Made by a program: the position numbers and the translations under genes. The notes beneath the pieces were generated by a model. That model worked only from the letters and a program-made list of their open reading frames with translations. It had not been told where the DNA came from and ran no database searches. Below are positions 16,798 to 25,819 of a DNA stretch of 64,000 nt, piece after piece (the first letter of the stretch is position 1; every line of letters starts with the position of its first letter). Location of the stretch: assembly GCF_016894345.1 (NCBI RefSeq), contig NZ_CP069798.1, forward strand, positions 801,385 through 865,384, given 5' to 3'. Origin of the DNA: Paralysiella testudinis. GTDB lineage: Bacteria > Pseudomonadota > Gammaproteobacteria > Burkholderiales > Neisseriaceae.

Positions 16798-18342
16798 TTA
16801 CAGCAAATGCTCAATCGGTAGCTTAGACATCATCCACAGGCCGATGCGCTGAATGGGCCCGCTTTGCGGCTCGGTGTCCAGGGTGAGCTGGCGGCCGTTT
16901 TCCTGCGTGCGCCATTGCAGTTTGTCGTGCTTATCCAGCATCACGGCATAGGTGTGTTCGGCAACGTGTTGGTGCAGGTTTTGGCTGATGTGTTGCGCCA
17001 GCTGCGGGTGGTCGAACACCAGCCCCATTTCGGTGTTGAGCGTGGCCGAGCGCGGATCCATATTGAAAGAGCCGACAAACACATAGCGGCCATCCACGGT
17101 AAAGGTTTTGGCATGCAGGCTGGCGCCGCTGCTGCCGCCGATGGCGCCTTTTTCGGCATCGGTGATGGTGGCTTCGGGCTTGAGCTCAAACAGGCGTACG
17201 CCGTTTGCCAATAAATCGCGGCGGTATTTGGCATAGCCGGCGTGCACCACGCCCACATCGGTGGCGGCCAGCGAGTTGGTTAACACGGCCACATTTACGC
17301 CGCGCTGGGCAATGGCCGAGAGCATGTCGGTGCCTTTGCGGGTGGGCACGAAATACGGCGACACAATCATCAGCTCGTGTTGGGCGCTGTCCATTAAGGG
17401 GGTGATGTGGGCGATAACAGTGTTGTCGGGCAAGGCTTTGCCCAAGCCTTTGGCCGGGTCGTCGCTAAACAAAGTGGCGGGCGCCCAAGTGAGCGTGATG
17501 GTGTTTTGCAGCAGCTGGGCGGCAAAATCGGATTCGCGCAGGCGTTTCAGGTAGCCTTGGGTGGCCGCGTCTGGGCTGGCATCGGTATTTAACGCGGCCG
17601 CGGCGGTGTTGTTGGGCGCCAAAATGCGCTCGGCGGCGTAGGTGGATTCGCTGCGCCAGTAGCGGTCGAAATCGGTTTGGATGGCGGCCACCACCGGGCC
17701 GGTAGCGGCAACGTCTAAATCGGCAAACATCACGCCGTCGCCCGCGCCAAAATATTCATCGCCGATATTGCGCCCGCCCACAATGCTCACCACGCCATCG
17801 GCGGTAAAGGATTTATTGTGCATGCGGCGGTTGAGGCGCGAAAAATCGCTTAAATACGCCACCGGGCGGAAGTTGCGTTGCATAAAGGGGTTGAACAGCC
17901 GCACTTCGATGTTGGGGTGTTGGTTGAGCGCCAGCAGCAAGGGATCGAGCCCTTGGGTGTTGTTGTCGTCTAACAGCAGGCGCACGCGCACGCCGCGCTC
18001 GGCGGCTTTGAGCATGCTTTGAAACAGCAAATGGCCGGAGATGTCGTTGTGCCAAATGTAATACTGCACATCCAAGGTTTTTTGCGCCGCTTCGGCCAAC
18101 GACAGCCGCGCCACAAACGCGTCTACGCCGTCTTGCAGCAGATAAACGCCGCTCAAGCCCGGATGGGCTTCATTTTGCGGGAAAATCGCTTGCGCTAATG
18201 GGCTGGCCGGGTCGGGCGGCAAATGGGTGCTGAGCTCATAATCGTGCGTACCCGGCAGATTTTTGTGGGTAATCAGGGCGGTGGCGGTGAGCGCCAGCGC
18301 GGCGATGCCCACTGTCCATGCTGTTTTTTTGAGCCATTTCAT
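16798..18342 (-). CDS. Phospholipase D family protein, cardiolipin synthase C-like
   Basis: A 514-residue membrane-anchored PLD-superfamily protein. After an N-terminal membrane helix it has two HKD motifs: HNKSFTAD in the first half and HAKTFTVD in the second, each followed by the conserved VGxxN/D turn (SIVGGRNIGDEYF, VFVGSFNMDPRS). This matches ClsC/YmdC-type enzymes, which make cardiolipin from phosphatidylglycerol and another phospholipid. ATG 18342 is chosen because it starts at the basic pre-helix MKWLKKTAW; a GTG/ATG further up would overlap the channel gene. The channel gene ends 4 bp upstream. Confidence 0.87.
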   Translation of the reverse strand: MKWLKKTAWTVGIAALALTATALITHKNLPGTHDYELSTHLPPDPASPLAQAIFPQNEAHPGLSGVYLLQDGVDAFVARLSLAEAAQKTLDVQYYIWHNDISGHLLFQSMLKAAERGVRVRLLLDDNNTQGLDPLLLALNQHPNIEVRLFNPFMQRNFRPVAYLSDFSRLNRRMHNKSFTADGVVSIVGGRNIGDEYFGAGDGVMFADLDVAATGPVVAAIQTDFDRYWRSESTYAAERILAPNNTAAAALNTDASPDAATQGYLKRLRESDFAAQLLQNTITLTWAPATLFSDDPAKGLGKALPDNTVIAHITPLMDSAQHELMIVSPYFVPTRKGTDMLSAIAQRGVNVAVLTNSLAATDVGVVHAGYAKYRRDLLANGVRLFELKPEATITDAEKGAIGGSSGASLHAKTFTVDGRYVFVGSFNMDPRSATLNTEMGLVFDHPQLAQHISQNLHQHVAEHTYAVMLDKHDKLQWRTQENGRQLTLDTEPQSGPIQRIGLWMMSKLPIEHLL

Positions 18343-18346
18343 AAGA

Positions 18347-18724
18347 TTAGTCCGATTTGTGTTTGGATGCTGTGCGACGCTTGCCATCGGTGTGGATCAG
18401 TTCGCTGCGGATGTGTTGCAGCAGATGCTCGGCAAAGGTGGCGGTGGTGACCACAAACACGCCGATGCCGAAAATCAGGTAGCCTACGGTAAACAATTTG
18501 CCCAGCGGCGTTTGCGGCGCAAAATCGCCATAGCCCACCGTGGCAATGGTGATCACCGAAAAATACAGCGCATCAATCCAGCCCCAGCCTTCTTGAAAAT
18601 GATAAAACACCGTGGCGGTGATGATAATCATACAGCTGAGCAGCAGCAACACCCGCACTTTGGGGTTGCGCAGCGCATCCCGCGCCGCTGAACCGAAAAA
18701 GCTGTATTTAAGCGGCGCAGTCAT
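18347..18724 (-). CDS. Two-transmembrane potassium channel
   Basis: A 125-residue ion channel of the Ion_trans_2 type: an outer helix LLLLSCMIIITATVFYHF, a pore helix with the K+ selectivity filter TVGYGD (about residues 62-67), and an inner helix LFTVGYLIFGIGVFVVTTATF. A short basic tail follows, with no ligand-binding domain such as RCK. It is the first gene of a two-gene unit with the phospholipase D gene. Confidence 0.9.
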   Translation of the reverse strand: MTAPLKYSFFGSAARDALRNPKVRVLLLLSCMIIITATVFYHFQEGWGWIDALYFSVITIATVGYGDFAPQTPLGKLFTVGYLIFGIGVFVVTTATFAEHLLQHIRSELIHTDGKRRTASKHKSD

Positions 18725-18814
18725 GGCGTGTTTTCCTTCTTAAAATTGGGGGGCTAGTGTATTGGCGGCAGTGAGCCTGCGCGGTGCATTACAGCGATAC
18801 GGGATGGCATGATG

Positions 18815-18860
18815 CAATAAGGCCACGATTGAAGCACAGTGCTCAATCGTGGCCTTATTG
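18815..18860 (-). terminator. Long hairpin downstream of tRNA-Lys
   Basis: CAATAAGGCCACGATTGA (18815-18832) pairs exactly with 18843-18860, and the loop itself can pair (AGCAC/GTGCT). It lies about 50 bp beyond the 3' end of the tRNA gene. It lacks a T tract, so a role as terminator or processing signal is inferred. Confidence 0.55.
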
Positions 18861-18911
18861 TATGAAGCTCGGGCGACATAATCCAGATGTTTGCGCCATC
18901 TGAATGAATTT

Positions 18912-18987
18912 TGGTGGGTCGTGATGGATTCGAACCATCGACCAACGGATTAAAAGTCCGCTGCTCTACCAGCTGAGCTAACGACCC
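18912..18987 (-). tRNA. tRNA-Lys (anticodon UUU)
   Basis: On the minus strand the sequence folds as a 76-base cloverleaf: acceptor stem GGGTCGT/ACGACCC, D arm with AGCTCAGCTGGTAGAGC, anticodon loop CTTTTAA with TTT, T arm GGTTCGAATCC, and an encoded CCA. All stems pair. Confidence 0.97.
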
Positions 18988-19045
18988 AAAGAGCTGCGCA
19001 TTCTAAGCATCGGTGCCGGGGCTGTCAAGCGGGCGGGTGAAAAAA

Positions 19046-20365
19046 TTATTCGGTGCTGGCTAGGTAGGCGGCCATTTCGGCAGCGGGCACCATGCCGCCG
19101 CCGGTGGCCCACACAATGTGGTTGGCTTGGCGCAGAATGTGGTCGCTCAGATTGAGGCGGGCGCGATAGGCTTGGTCGGTGGCCACCGCAGGCAAACCGG
19201 CAAAACCGGCCAGGGCGGAAGGCTCGAGCAGGATGTTTTCGCTTTGCTGTAATTGGCGCAACCAGTGGAATAAGCGCTTATCGCTCACGGTAACGTAGCC
19301 GTCGATTAAGGGCGCCATTGCGCGGCCAACAAAGCCGGACGGGCGGCCTACCGCCAAGCCGTCGGCGGCGGTGCGGTTGCTTAAGCCCAAGTCTTGCACG
19401 GCAATGGCTTCGTGTAGGCCGGTGTGCACTCCCAACAACATACAGGGCGACTGTGTGGGCTCAACAAACAGGCAATGCACATGGTCGCCCAGCGCCATTT
19501 TCAGGCCGAAAGCCACGCCGCCGGGGCCGCCGCCCACGCCGCAGGGCAGGTACACAAATAAGGGGTGTTCGGCATCCACACGGATATGTTGCTCCGTCAA
19601 TTGTTGTTTCAGGCGTTCGCCCGCCACCGCGTAGCCCAAAAACAGGGTGCGTGAATTTTCATCGTCGATAAAAAAGCAATTCGGATCGGCGGCGGCTTGG
19701 GCGCGGCCTTGTGCCACGGCGATGCCGTAGTCTTCGGCGTATTCGACCACGCGCACACCCAAGCTGCGCAAGCGCTCTTTTTTCCATTGCCGTGCATCGG
19801 CCGACATATGCACGGCTGCCTGAAAGCCCAATTTGGCCGCCATAATGCCGATGGACAGCCCTAAATTGCCGGTGGAGCCCACGGCAATGGTGTATTGGCT
19901 GAAAAACGCCCGCGCCGCCGGGGTGTCGAACACGCGATAGTCGTCGCTTTCGCGCAGCCAGCCGGCCGCCAGCGCCAATTGTTCGGCATGAGCCAAAACT
20001 TCGTAAATGCCGCCGCGGGCTTTGATGGAGCCGGATACGGGCAGATGGCTGTCCATTTTCAGCCACAAACGGCCGGGTAGGGCGGTGTCTAAGGCGGCTT
20101 GCATGGCGGCAATCGGGCGCAAGGGCGATTCAATCAGGCCGTTGGCGGCGGCGGTGTCGGGAAATACCGCGGCCAGATAAGGCGCAAAGCGTTGCAGGCG
20201 CTCGGCAGCGGCGGCAATATCGCCGCCATCCAGCCCAATATGGGGCAGGGCGTCGGCCACGCTGGTGGTGGCGGGGTTGAACCAAGCCAGCTCTTCGGCG
20301 ACTTGCAGGCGCTGCAACAGCGGATATTGTTGTAATAAGGCGTGGATAGGGGGTGTGGGCGTCAT
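19046..20365 (-). CDS. dsdA: D-serine dehydratase
   Basis: DsdA deaminates D-serine to pyruvate and ammonia with PLP, detoxifying or using host D-serine. The 439-residue protein carries the PLP lysine in SGSIKARGG (Lys115), the [11 protein letters not shown] phosphate-binding segment and the glycine-rich [14 protein letters not shown] loop. Length is normal for the family. No dsdX transporter or dsdC regulator is adjacent, so it is separated from the usual enterobacterial operon. Confidence 0.93.
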   Translation of the reverse strand: MTPTPPIHALLQQYPLLQRLQVAEELAWFNPATTSVADALPHIGLDGGDIAAAAERLQRFAPYLAAVFPDTAAANGLIESPLRPIAAMQAALDTALPGRLWLKMDSHLPVSGSIKARGGIYEVLAHAEQLALAAGWLRESDDYRVFDTPAARAFFSQYTIAVGSTGNLGLSIGIMAAKLGFQAAVHMSADARQWKKERLRSLGVRVVEYAEDYGIAVAQGRAQAAADPNCFFIDDENSRTLFLGYAVAGERLKQQLTEQHIRVDAEHPLFVYLPCGVGGGPGGVAFGLKMALGDHVHCLFVEPTQSPCMLLGVHTGLHEAIAVQDLGLSNRTAADGLAVGRPSGFVGRAMAPLIDGYVTVSDKRLFHWLRQLQQSENILLEPSALAGFAGLPAVATDQAYRARLNLSDHILRQANHIVWATGGGMVPAAEMAAYLASTE

Positions 20366-20400
20366 GGTTTAGGCTGCCTGAAAAAGTGATAAGGATGATT

Positions 20401-21003
20401 TTAAAATGATGATTGATGCGAACCAAAGCGCTGTAGCCCATGTTCACACACAAACGCATCCAGCGGCATATCGTGAGCCTCGCGCGGCAATTGCGCCACT
20501 TGTTGGCAGGCAAAGCCTACGCCGATGGTGTGCGGATGCAAGCGGGCGCGGGTGTGGGCCAGCGTAACATCATAATAGCCGCCGCCTTGGCCTAAGCGGT
20601 AGCCGTGGCGGTCGATGCCCACCAAGGGCACGATTAAGGTGTGCAATTGGTGGGCGCGGATTTTGTGGCCGCTAAACTGAGGAATGCGCAAACGGCTTTG
20701 GCCGCGCGCGCGCTCGGCGTGGGCGGTATTGGCGCAGTAAGGGGTAAACCACAGGCGCAATGAGTGCGGCTCGATATAAGGCAGATACACGCGTGCACCG
20801 CGCGCCAGAGCTGCGCGCATAAAGTCATCCAAGCGCAATTCGCTGCCCACCGGCCAATACACGCCGATGCGGCGGGCGCGGCGGATGAAAGGCTTGAGTG
20901 CGCTGTTGCTGCGGCGCGTGGCATTGCGGCGTTGGCTGCGGGTGAGGCTTTGGCGGGCGCGGCGCAGTTGTTGGCGCTGGGCGGCTTTGTCGGTGCGGCT
21001 CAT
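20401..21003 (-). CDS. 5-formyltetrahydrofolate cyclo-ligase
   Basis: This enzyme returns 5-formyl-THF to 5,10-methenyl-THF with ATP. The 200-residue product begins MSRTDKAAQRQQLRRARQSL, a basic N-terminal helix with the usual RxxxR pattern. It contains VYWPVGSELRLD and the signature GYRLGQGGGYYDVTL (GxGxGYYD, about residues 146-160). ATG 21003 is preferred over a GTG three codons earlier. It lies upstream of dsdA on the same strand, 35 bp apart. Confidence 0.92.
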   Translation of the reverse strand: MSRTDKAAQRQQLRRARQSLTRSQRRNATRRSNSALKPFIRRARRIGVYWPVGSELRLDDFMRAALARGARVYLPYIEPHSLRLWFTPYCANTAHAERARGQSRLRIPQFSGHKIRAHQLHTLIVPLVGIDRHGYRLGQGGGYYDVTLAHTRARLHPHTIGVGFACQQVAQLPREAHDMPLDAFVCEHGLQRFGSHQSSF

Positions 21004-21142
21004 GGTGTCCACTTTTGGATGCGGATGGGTGCAAGGCTACCTGAAATTGGGGTGGCAGTATAGCGGGCGGCACTGGCCGTGGGTGCTGGTTTCAGGTAGC
21101 CTTGCAGATTGATTGAATGGGCTTGGCATAAAGGCGGCGGGC

Positions 21143-21352
21143 ATGTGGTATATCATTATGGTGGGTTATTTGTTTGTAACCGTGTTATTCAGCGCGGCGC
21201 AGCCTTCTTTGGCGCGGGCGCTGATTTATTTGCTGTTTTGGTCGGTGCTGCCCACTTTGTTTGTGTTTTGGGTGGCGCGGGTGCGGCGGCGCAACCGTTT
21301 GGCCAAATTGGCGCAACACCCGCAGCCTCAGGCCGATGACCTTGCCGAATAG
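21143..21352 (+). CDS. Small hypothetical membrane protein
   Basis: A 69-residue protein from ATG 21143, preceded by AGGCGG. Two hydrophobic segments (WYIIMVGYLFVTVLF and LIYLLFWSVLPTLFVFWVA) are followed by a basic RVRRRNR stretch and a short tail. No family is recognised. ATG 21113 would add ten residues. It is followed by a hairpin terminator at 21389. Confidence 0.6.
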   Translation: MWYIIMVGYLFVTVLFSAAQPSLARALIYLLFWSVLPTLFVFWVARVRRRNRLAKLAQHPQPQADDLAE

Positions 21353-21388
21353 ACTTGTTTTTAAAGCTAAAAACAGGTAAGATGCTGC

Positions 21389-21413
21389 GGCTTTTGTTTA
21401 AAAGCCTTTTTTA
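21389..21413 (+). terminator. Intrinsic terminator ahead of rpsB
   Basis: GGCTTTT pairs with AAAAGCC around GTTT, followed by a T-rich tract. It ends the small-membrane-protein transcript; an attenuator in the rpsB leader is the alternative. Confidence 0.75.
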
Positions 21414-21510
21414 TTTGTTCTTAACGCTCGCGCCGTTTGCCAAAGGGTGCTTATTTTTCAATAAGTTCTGTGCAGGTGGTGCTAGGCTTTAACCCTTTGT
21501 AAGGAATATC

Positions 21511-22254
21511 ATGTCTCAAGTGACCATGCGTCAAATGCTGGAAGCCGGTGTCCATTTCGGCCACCAAACCCGCTACTGGAACCCGAAAATGGCTGAGTAC
21601 ATTTTTGGCGCCCGCAACAAAATTCATATCGTAAACTTGGAAAAAACCCTGCCCTTGTTCTTGGAAGCCCAAGACGTGGTGCGCCGTTTGGCCGCCAACA
21701 AAGGCACGGTGTTGTTTGTGGGTACCAAACGCCAAGCGCGCGAAATCATTCGTGAAGAAGCCGAACGCGCCGGTGCGCCGTTTGTGGATCACCGCTGGTT
21801 GGGCGGCATGCTCACCAACTACAAAACCGTAAAACAATCCATCAAGCGTTTGGAAGAAAAAAGCGCCTTGTTGGAAAACGCGGCTGAATCTGGTTTCAAC
21901 AAAAAAGAAATCCTCGACATGCAGCGTGAAGTGTCTAAGCTGGAACGCTCTTTGGGCGGCATCAAAGACATGAAAGGCCTGCCGGACGCCATTTTTGTCA
22001 TCGACACTGGCTATCAGCACGGTACTTTGGTAGAAGCCGAAAAACTGGGCATCCCGGTGATTGCGGTGGTAGACACCAACAACAGCCCCGATGGCGTGAA
22101 ACACATCATTCCGGGCAACGACGACTCTGCCAAAGCCATCCGCCTGTACTGCCGCGGTATTGCCGATGCGATTCTGGAAGGCAAAGCCCAGTCTTTGCAA
22201 GAAGTGGTGCAAGCCGCTCAGGCCGCTGAAGAAACCCGCGCCGCTGCCGAATAA
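21511..22254 (+). CDS. rpsB: 30S ribosomal protein S2
   Basis: S2 is essential for 30S assembly and S1 binding. The 247-residue protein begins [25 protein letters not shown] and contains [16 protein letters not shown] and the signature [44 protein letters not shown] provides the ribosome-binding site. A 158-bp leader separates it from the previous gene. It is followed by a terminator and a CREE-like element before tsf. Confidence 0.98.
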   Translation: MSQVTMRQMLEAGVHFGHQTRYWNPKMAEYIFGARNKIHIVNLEKTLPLFLEAQDVVRRLAANKGTVLFVGTKRQAREIIREEAERAGAPFVDHRWLGGMLTNYKTVKQSIKRLEEKSALLENAAESGFNKKEILDMQREVSKLERSLGGIKDMKGLPDAIFVIDTGYQHGTLVEAEKLGIPVIAVVDTNNSPDGVKHIIPGNDDSAKAIRLYCRGIADAILEGKAQSLQEVVQAAQAAEETRAAAE

Positions 22255-22267
22255 GGCAGGCAAGGAT

Positions 22268-22292
22268 AAAGGGGCGTTAAGCCCCTTTTTTA
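22268..22292 (+). terminator. Intrinsic terminator after rpsB
   Basis: AAGGGGC (22269-22275) pairs with GCCCCTT (22281-22287), loop GTTAA, followed by TTTTT. Partial read-through into tsf would be needed if the rpsB promoter also serves tsf. Confidence 0.85.
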
Positions 22293-22297
22293 TACCG

Positions 22298-22400
22298 ATA
22301 CCAATCCTATAAAACAACCTAACTGCGTTGCTTCGCCTTGTCGTATATCTATACTGCCTGCGGCTCGTCGCCTTGTTATCTTGTTTTATAGAATTGGCAT
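22298..22400. mobile_element. CREE-like element D (103 bp) between rpsB and tsf
   Basis: ATACCAATCCTATAAAACAA ... GTTTTATAGAATTGGCAT encloses the core in reverse orientation (AACTGCGTTGCTTCGCCTTG ... GGCTCGTCGCCTTGTTAT). It begins six bases after the rpsB terminator. Confidence 0.82.
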
Positions 22401-22482
22401 AATATTTTTTCAGGCAGCCTTGTGTTTATCTGAGGCTGCCTGAAAACGAAACTTTATTATAGATATATTGAAGGAGCTATAA

Positions 22483-23355
22483 ATGGCTGCAATTACCGCA
22501 AAAATGGTTGCCGATCTGCGCGCCGCCACCGGCCTGGGCATGATGGAATGCAAAAAAGCCTTGGTGGAAGCCGATGGCGACATGGAAAAAGCCGAAGAAA
22601 TCCTGCGCATCAAATCCGGTGCCAAAGCAGGCAAACTGGCCGGCCGCACTGCTGCTGAAGGCGTGATTACTTCTGTGGTGGAAGGCAATGTGGGCGCCGT
22701 AGTGGAAATCAACTGCGAAACCGACTTTGTGGCCAAAGACGAAAGCTTCCTGGCATTTGCCAAAGCCGCCGCGCAAGCCGTGGTGAGCGGCAACCCTGCC
22801 GATGTGGCCGCCTTGGGTGACGTGAAAACCGCCGATGGGCAAACCGTGGAAGAAATGCGCAAAGCCGTGATTGCCAAATTGGGCGAAAACATCAGTGTGC
22901 GCCGTTTTGAGCGTTTTGAAACCGCTAACGGCATCGTAACCTATATGCATGGCGCCAAAATCGGCGTGATGGTCGAGCACAAAGGCGGTGACGAACAAGC
23001 CATCCGCCAAGTGGCCATGCACATTGCCGCTTCCAAACCGCAAAGCGTTTCCAAAGACGAAATCCCTGCGGAAGTGATTGAAAAAGAGCGTCATATCTAC
23101 ACCGAACAAGCCAAAGAGTCTGGCAAGCCTGCCGACATCGTGGCCAAAATGGTGGAAGGCCGCGTCAACAAATTCTTGGCCGAAGTAACCTTGCTGGGTC
23201 AGGCTTTTGTGATCAATCCGGATCAAACCGTGGAAAAATTCTTGAAAGAACAAAACGCCGAAGTGGTGCGTTTTGCCGCTTTCCATGTGGGCGAAGGCAT
23301 TGAGAAAAAAGTGGTGGACTACGCCGCCGAAGTGGCTGCCGCTGCTAAAGTGTAA
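22483..23355 (+). CDS. tsf: Elongation factor Ts
   Basis: EF-Ts recycles EF-Tu by promoting GDP release. The 290-residue product starts [30 protein letters not shown], the UBA-like N-terminal domain. The [10 protein letters not shown] motif that contacts EF-Tu lies near residues 80-90. GAAGGAGC precedes the start. A DUS, a terminator and a CREE-like element lie between it and rpsB, so tsf probably has its own promoter here. Confidence 0.98.
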   Translation: MAAITAKMVADLRAATGLGMMECKKALVEADGDMEKAEEILRIKSGAKAGKLAGRTAAEGVITSVVEGNVGAVVEINCETDFVAKDESFLAFAKAAAQAVVSGNPADVAALGDVKTADGQTVEEMRKAVIAKLGENISVRRFERFETANGIVTYMHGAKIGVMVEHKGGDEQAIRQVAMHIAASKPQSVSKDEIPAEVIEKERHIYTEQAKESGKPADIVAKMVEGRVNKFLAEVTLLGQAFVINPDQTVEKFLKEQNAEVVRFAAFHVGEGIEKKVVDYAAEVAAAAKV

Positions 23356-23371
23356 GCAGGCAACCCCCATG

Positions 23372-23416
23372 AAGCACTCTGGATTCGGTACGCTGAATCA
23401 GGGTGCTTTTTTTTAA
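23372..23416 (+). terminator. Intrinsic terminator after tsf
   Basis: AAGCACTCTGGATTC pairs with GAATCAGGGTGCTT with one bulge, followed by eight T. Confidence 0.85.
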
Positions 23417-23490
23417 ACAGACTGAGGCTGCCTGAAAAAATCGCATTTCACCAGTCTGTTCAAGAAAAAGCACCATACTCCTAATACCAA

Positions 23491-23557
23491 ATACCGATTC
23501 GAAAAATAAGATAACAAGGCGAGCCAACGCAGTTAGGTTATTTTTTCGAATTGGTAT
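23491..23557. mobile_element. CREE-like element E, 67-bp deleted form
   Basis: Both ends are intact (ATACCGATTCGAAAAATAAG and TTATTTTTTCGAATTGGTAT), but the middle runs GATAACAAGGCGAGCCAACG. That is exactly what a deletion between the two ACAAGGCG repeats of the 104-bp form would leave. Confidence 0.85.
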
Positions 23558-23588
23558 AACCCAACCCAACCGACAAAAGGCCAACACC

Positions 23589-24308
23589 ATGAGCACCCAA
23601 CCCAAATACCAGCGCGTTTTATTGAAATTGTCCGGCGAATCCCTGATGGGGCCGGACGCCTTTGGCATCAACCGCGACACCATTATGCAGATTGTCGGCC
23701 AGGTTAAAGAAGTGGTGGACATGGGCGTGGAAGTGGCGGTGGTGATTGGCGGCGGCAATATTTTCCGCGGCATGGCGCAATCGGCCAAAGGCATGGAGCG
23801 TGCCACCGCCGACTATATGGGCATGATGGCCACGGTAATGAATGCCTTGGCTTTGAAAGAAGCGTTTGAAACCGTGGGCGTTAAAGCGCGGGTGCAATCG
23901 GCCTTGAGCATGCAGCAAGTGGCCGAAACCTATGCTCGCCCCAAAGCGATTCAATATCTGGAAGAGGGCAAAGTGGTGATTTTTGCCGCCGGCACCGGCA
24001 ACCCCTTCTTTACCACCGACACCGCCGCCGCCCTGCGCGGTGCGGAAATGAATTGTGATATTATGCTCAAGGCCACCAATGTGGATGGCGTTTACACCGC
24101 CGACCCCAAAAAAGACGCCGCGGCCACCCGCTACCAAACCATTACTTTCGACGAAGCCATCAGCCGCAACCTCAAAGTGATGGACGCCACCGCCTTTGCC
24201 CTGTGTCGCGAGCAAAAACTGAATATCGTGGTGTTCGGCATCTTTAAAGAAGGCGCACTCAAACGCGTGGTTGCGGGTGAGGATGAAGGTACATTGGTAC
24301 ACGTATAA
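23589..24308 (+). CDS. pyrH: UMP kinase
   Basis: PyrH phosphorylates UMP to UDP; it belongs to the amino acid kinase fold, not to the P-loop kinases. The 239-residue protein has [13 protein letters not shown] at the N-terminus, [13 protein letters not shown], the [20 protein letters not shown]-binding motif and [17 protein letters not shown]. Order rpsB-tsf-pyrH-frr is highly conserved, here interrupted by two CREE-like elements. Confidence 0.97.
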   Translation: MSTQPKYQRVLLKLSGESLMGPDAFGINRDTIMQIVGQVKEVVDMGVEVAVVIGGGNIFRGMAQSAKGMERATADYMGMMATVMNALALKEAFETVGVKARVQSALSMQQVAETYARPKAIQYLEEGKVVIFAAGTGNPFFTTDTAAALRGAEMNCDIMLKATNVDGVYTADPKKDAAATRYQTITFDEAISRNLKVMDATAFALCREQKLNIVVFGIFKEGALKRVVAGEDEGTLVHV

Positions 24309-24451
24309 ACCAGCCCGCAGGATACGGCTGGCCGCTTATTCGTTCGGATGCTTGGAAGCACCGGCCAGATAAGGTAGTATGCGCGCTGATTCATGTTCAG
24401 CAGCCTGCTGATTAACGGGCTGCCGAACCTATTCGTTTTAAGGAAGGCAAT

Positions 24452-25009
24452 ATGATTAACGACATTCAAAAAACCGCCGAAGACAAAATGCAAAAATCGC
24501 TGGATGTGCTGCGCGACAACTTGGCCAAGGTACGCACCGGCCGCGCCCATGCCGGTTTGTTGGATCAAGTGGAAGTGGAATACTACGGCAGCCCGGTGCC
24601 GGTAAGCCAAGTGGCCAACGTTACCCTGATTGATGCACGCACCATCGGCGTGAAGCCGTTTGAAAGCAAAATGGCCGGCGCGATTGAAAAAGCCATTCGC
24701 GATTCCAACCTCGGTTTGAATCCGGCCAGCATGGGCGATTTGATTCGCGTACCCATGCCCATGCTCACCGAAGAGCGCCGCCGCGATTTGATTAAAGTGG
24801 TACGCAGCGAAGCCGAAGACGGCCGCGTGGCCATCCGCAATGTGCGCCGTGATGCCAACAACGACTTTAAGCGCCTGCTGAAAGACAAAGACATCACCGA
24901 AGACGATGCGCGCCGTGGCGAAGAAAATATTCAGAAAACCACCGATAAATACATTGGTGAAGTAGATAAATTGCTGGCGCACAAAGAAGAAGATTTGATG
25001 GCCATCTAA
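24452..25009 (+). CDS. frr: Ribosome recycling factor
   Basis: RRF, with EF-G, splits the post-termination ribosome. The 185-residue product has the conserved [15 protein letters not shown] helix near the start, [17 protein letters not shown] and the C-terminal helix [27 protein letters not shown] is a strong ribosome-binding site. A 143-bp gap separates it from pyrH. Confidence 0.97.
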   Translation: MINDIQKTAEDKMQKSLDVLRDNLAKVRTGRAHAGLLDQVEVEYYGSPVPVSQVANVTLIDARTIGVKPFESKMAGAIEKAIRDSNLGLNPASMGDLIRVPMPMLTEERRRDLIKVVRSEAEDGRVAIRNVRRDANNDFKRLLKDKDITEDDARRGEENIQKTTDKYIGEVDKLLAHKEEDLMAI

Positions 25010-25069
25010 AACCGGCCGTGCCGCACAGTAGCATCAGAGGCTGCCTGAAACAGCAACAAAGGACGTGTA

Positions 25070-25816
25070 TTGAAAAGCAGCACCCAAGCAGTGCCGACCC
25101 ATGCCGATGTGCCGCGCCATATTGCGATTATTATGGACGGCAATGGCCGCTGGGCGAAAAAGCGGCTGTTGCCGCGCGTGATGGGGCACAAAAAAGGCCT
25201 AGCGGCATTGGAAGCGCTGATTGCCGAATGCGCCGGGCTGCGCGTGTCTTATTTGACTGTGTTTGCTTTTTCCACCGAAAACTGGCGCCGTCCTGCAGAC
25301 GAGGTGGGTTTTTTGATGAACCTGTTTTTGCAGTCTTTACAAAAACAGGTGATGCGTCTGCACAAAAACGGCATGCGCCTGCAAGTAGTGGGCGACCGCA
25401 GCCGCTTTACACCGGAGATTGTGGCCGGTATTGAAGCCGCCGAGGCGCTAACAGCCGCCAACACCGGCCTCACGCTCACCATTGCCGCCGATTACGGCGG
25501 GCGCTGGGATATTCTTCAGGCAGCCAATAAAGCTGTTCAGCAAGGCGCCGAGCACTTGACCGAAGACAATCTGAGTGCACATTTGTGCTTGGGTAATATG
25601 CCTGAGCCGGATTTGTTTATCCGCACCGGCGGCGAGCAGCGCATCAGCAATTTCCTGTTGTGGCAGCTGGCCTACACCGAGCTTTATTTCACCGATGTGC
25701 TGTGGCCGGATTTCGACAGCACAGCCTTGCAACAAGCCATGGCCTCATTCCATGCCCGCGAACGCCGCTTTGGCCGCACTTCCGAACAATTGCCGCCCGA
25801 ACAGCAGCGCCCCTAG
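25070..25816 (+). CDS. uppS: Undecaprenyl diphosphate synthase (cis-prenyltransferase)
   Basis: UppS builds the C55 lipid carrier for peptidoglycan and other glycans. The 248-residue protein has HIAIIMDGNGRWAKKR with the catalytic aspartate (Asp23), FAFSTENWRRP, and the substrate-binding DLFIRTGGEQRISNFLLWQ. The start appears to be TTG 25070, preceded by AAAGGA; no ATG fits the family N-terminus. cdsA begins 3 bases after its stop. Confidence 0.96.
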   Translation: MKSSTQAVPTHADVPRHIAIIMDGNGRWAKKRLLPRVMGHKKGLAALEALIAECAGLRVSYLTVFAFSTENWRRPADEVGFLMNLFLQSLQKQVMRLHKNGMRLQVVGDRSRFTPEIVAGIEAAEALTAANTGLTLTIAADYGGRWDILQAANKAVQQGAEHLTEDNLSAHLCLGNMPEPDLFIRTGGEQRISNFLLWQLAYTELYFTDVLWPDFDSTALQQAMASFHARERRFGRTSEQLPPEQQRP

Positions 25817-25819
25817 CCT

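Noticed and set aside
21451..23370. Long antisense frames over rpsB and tsf
   Set aside because: Shadows of codon bias; their composition (rich in His, Phe, Gly) is typical of such artefacts.
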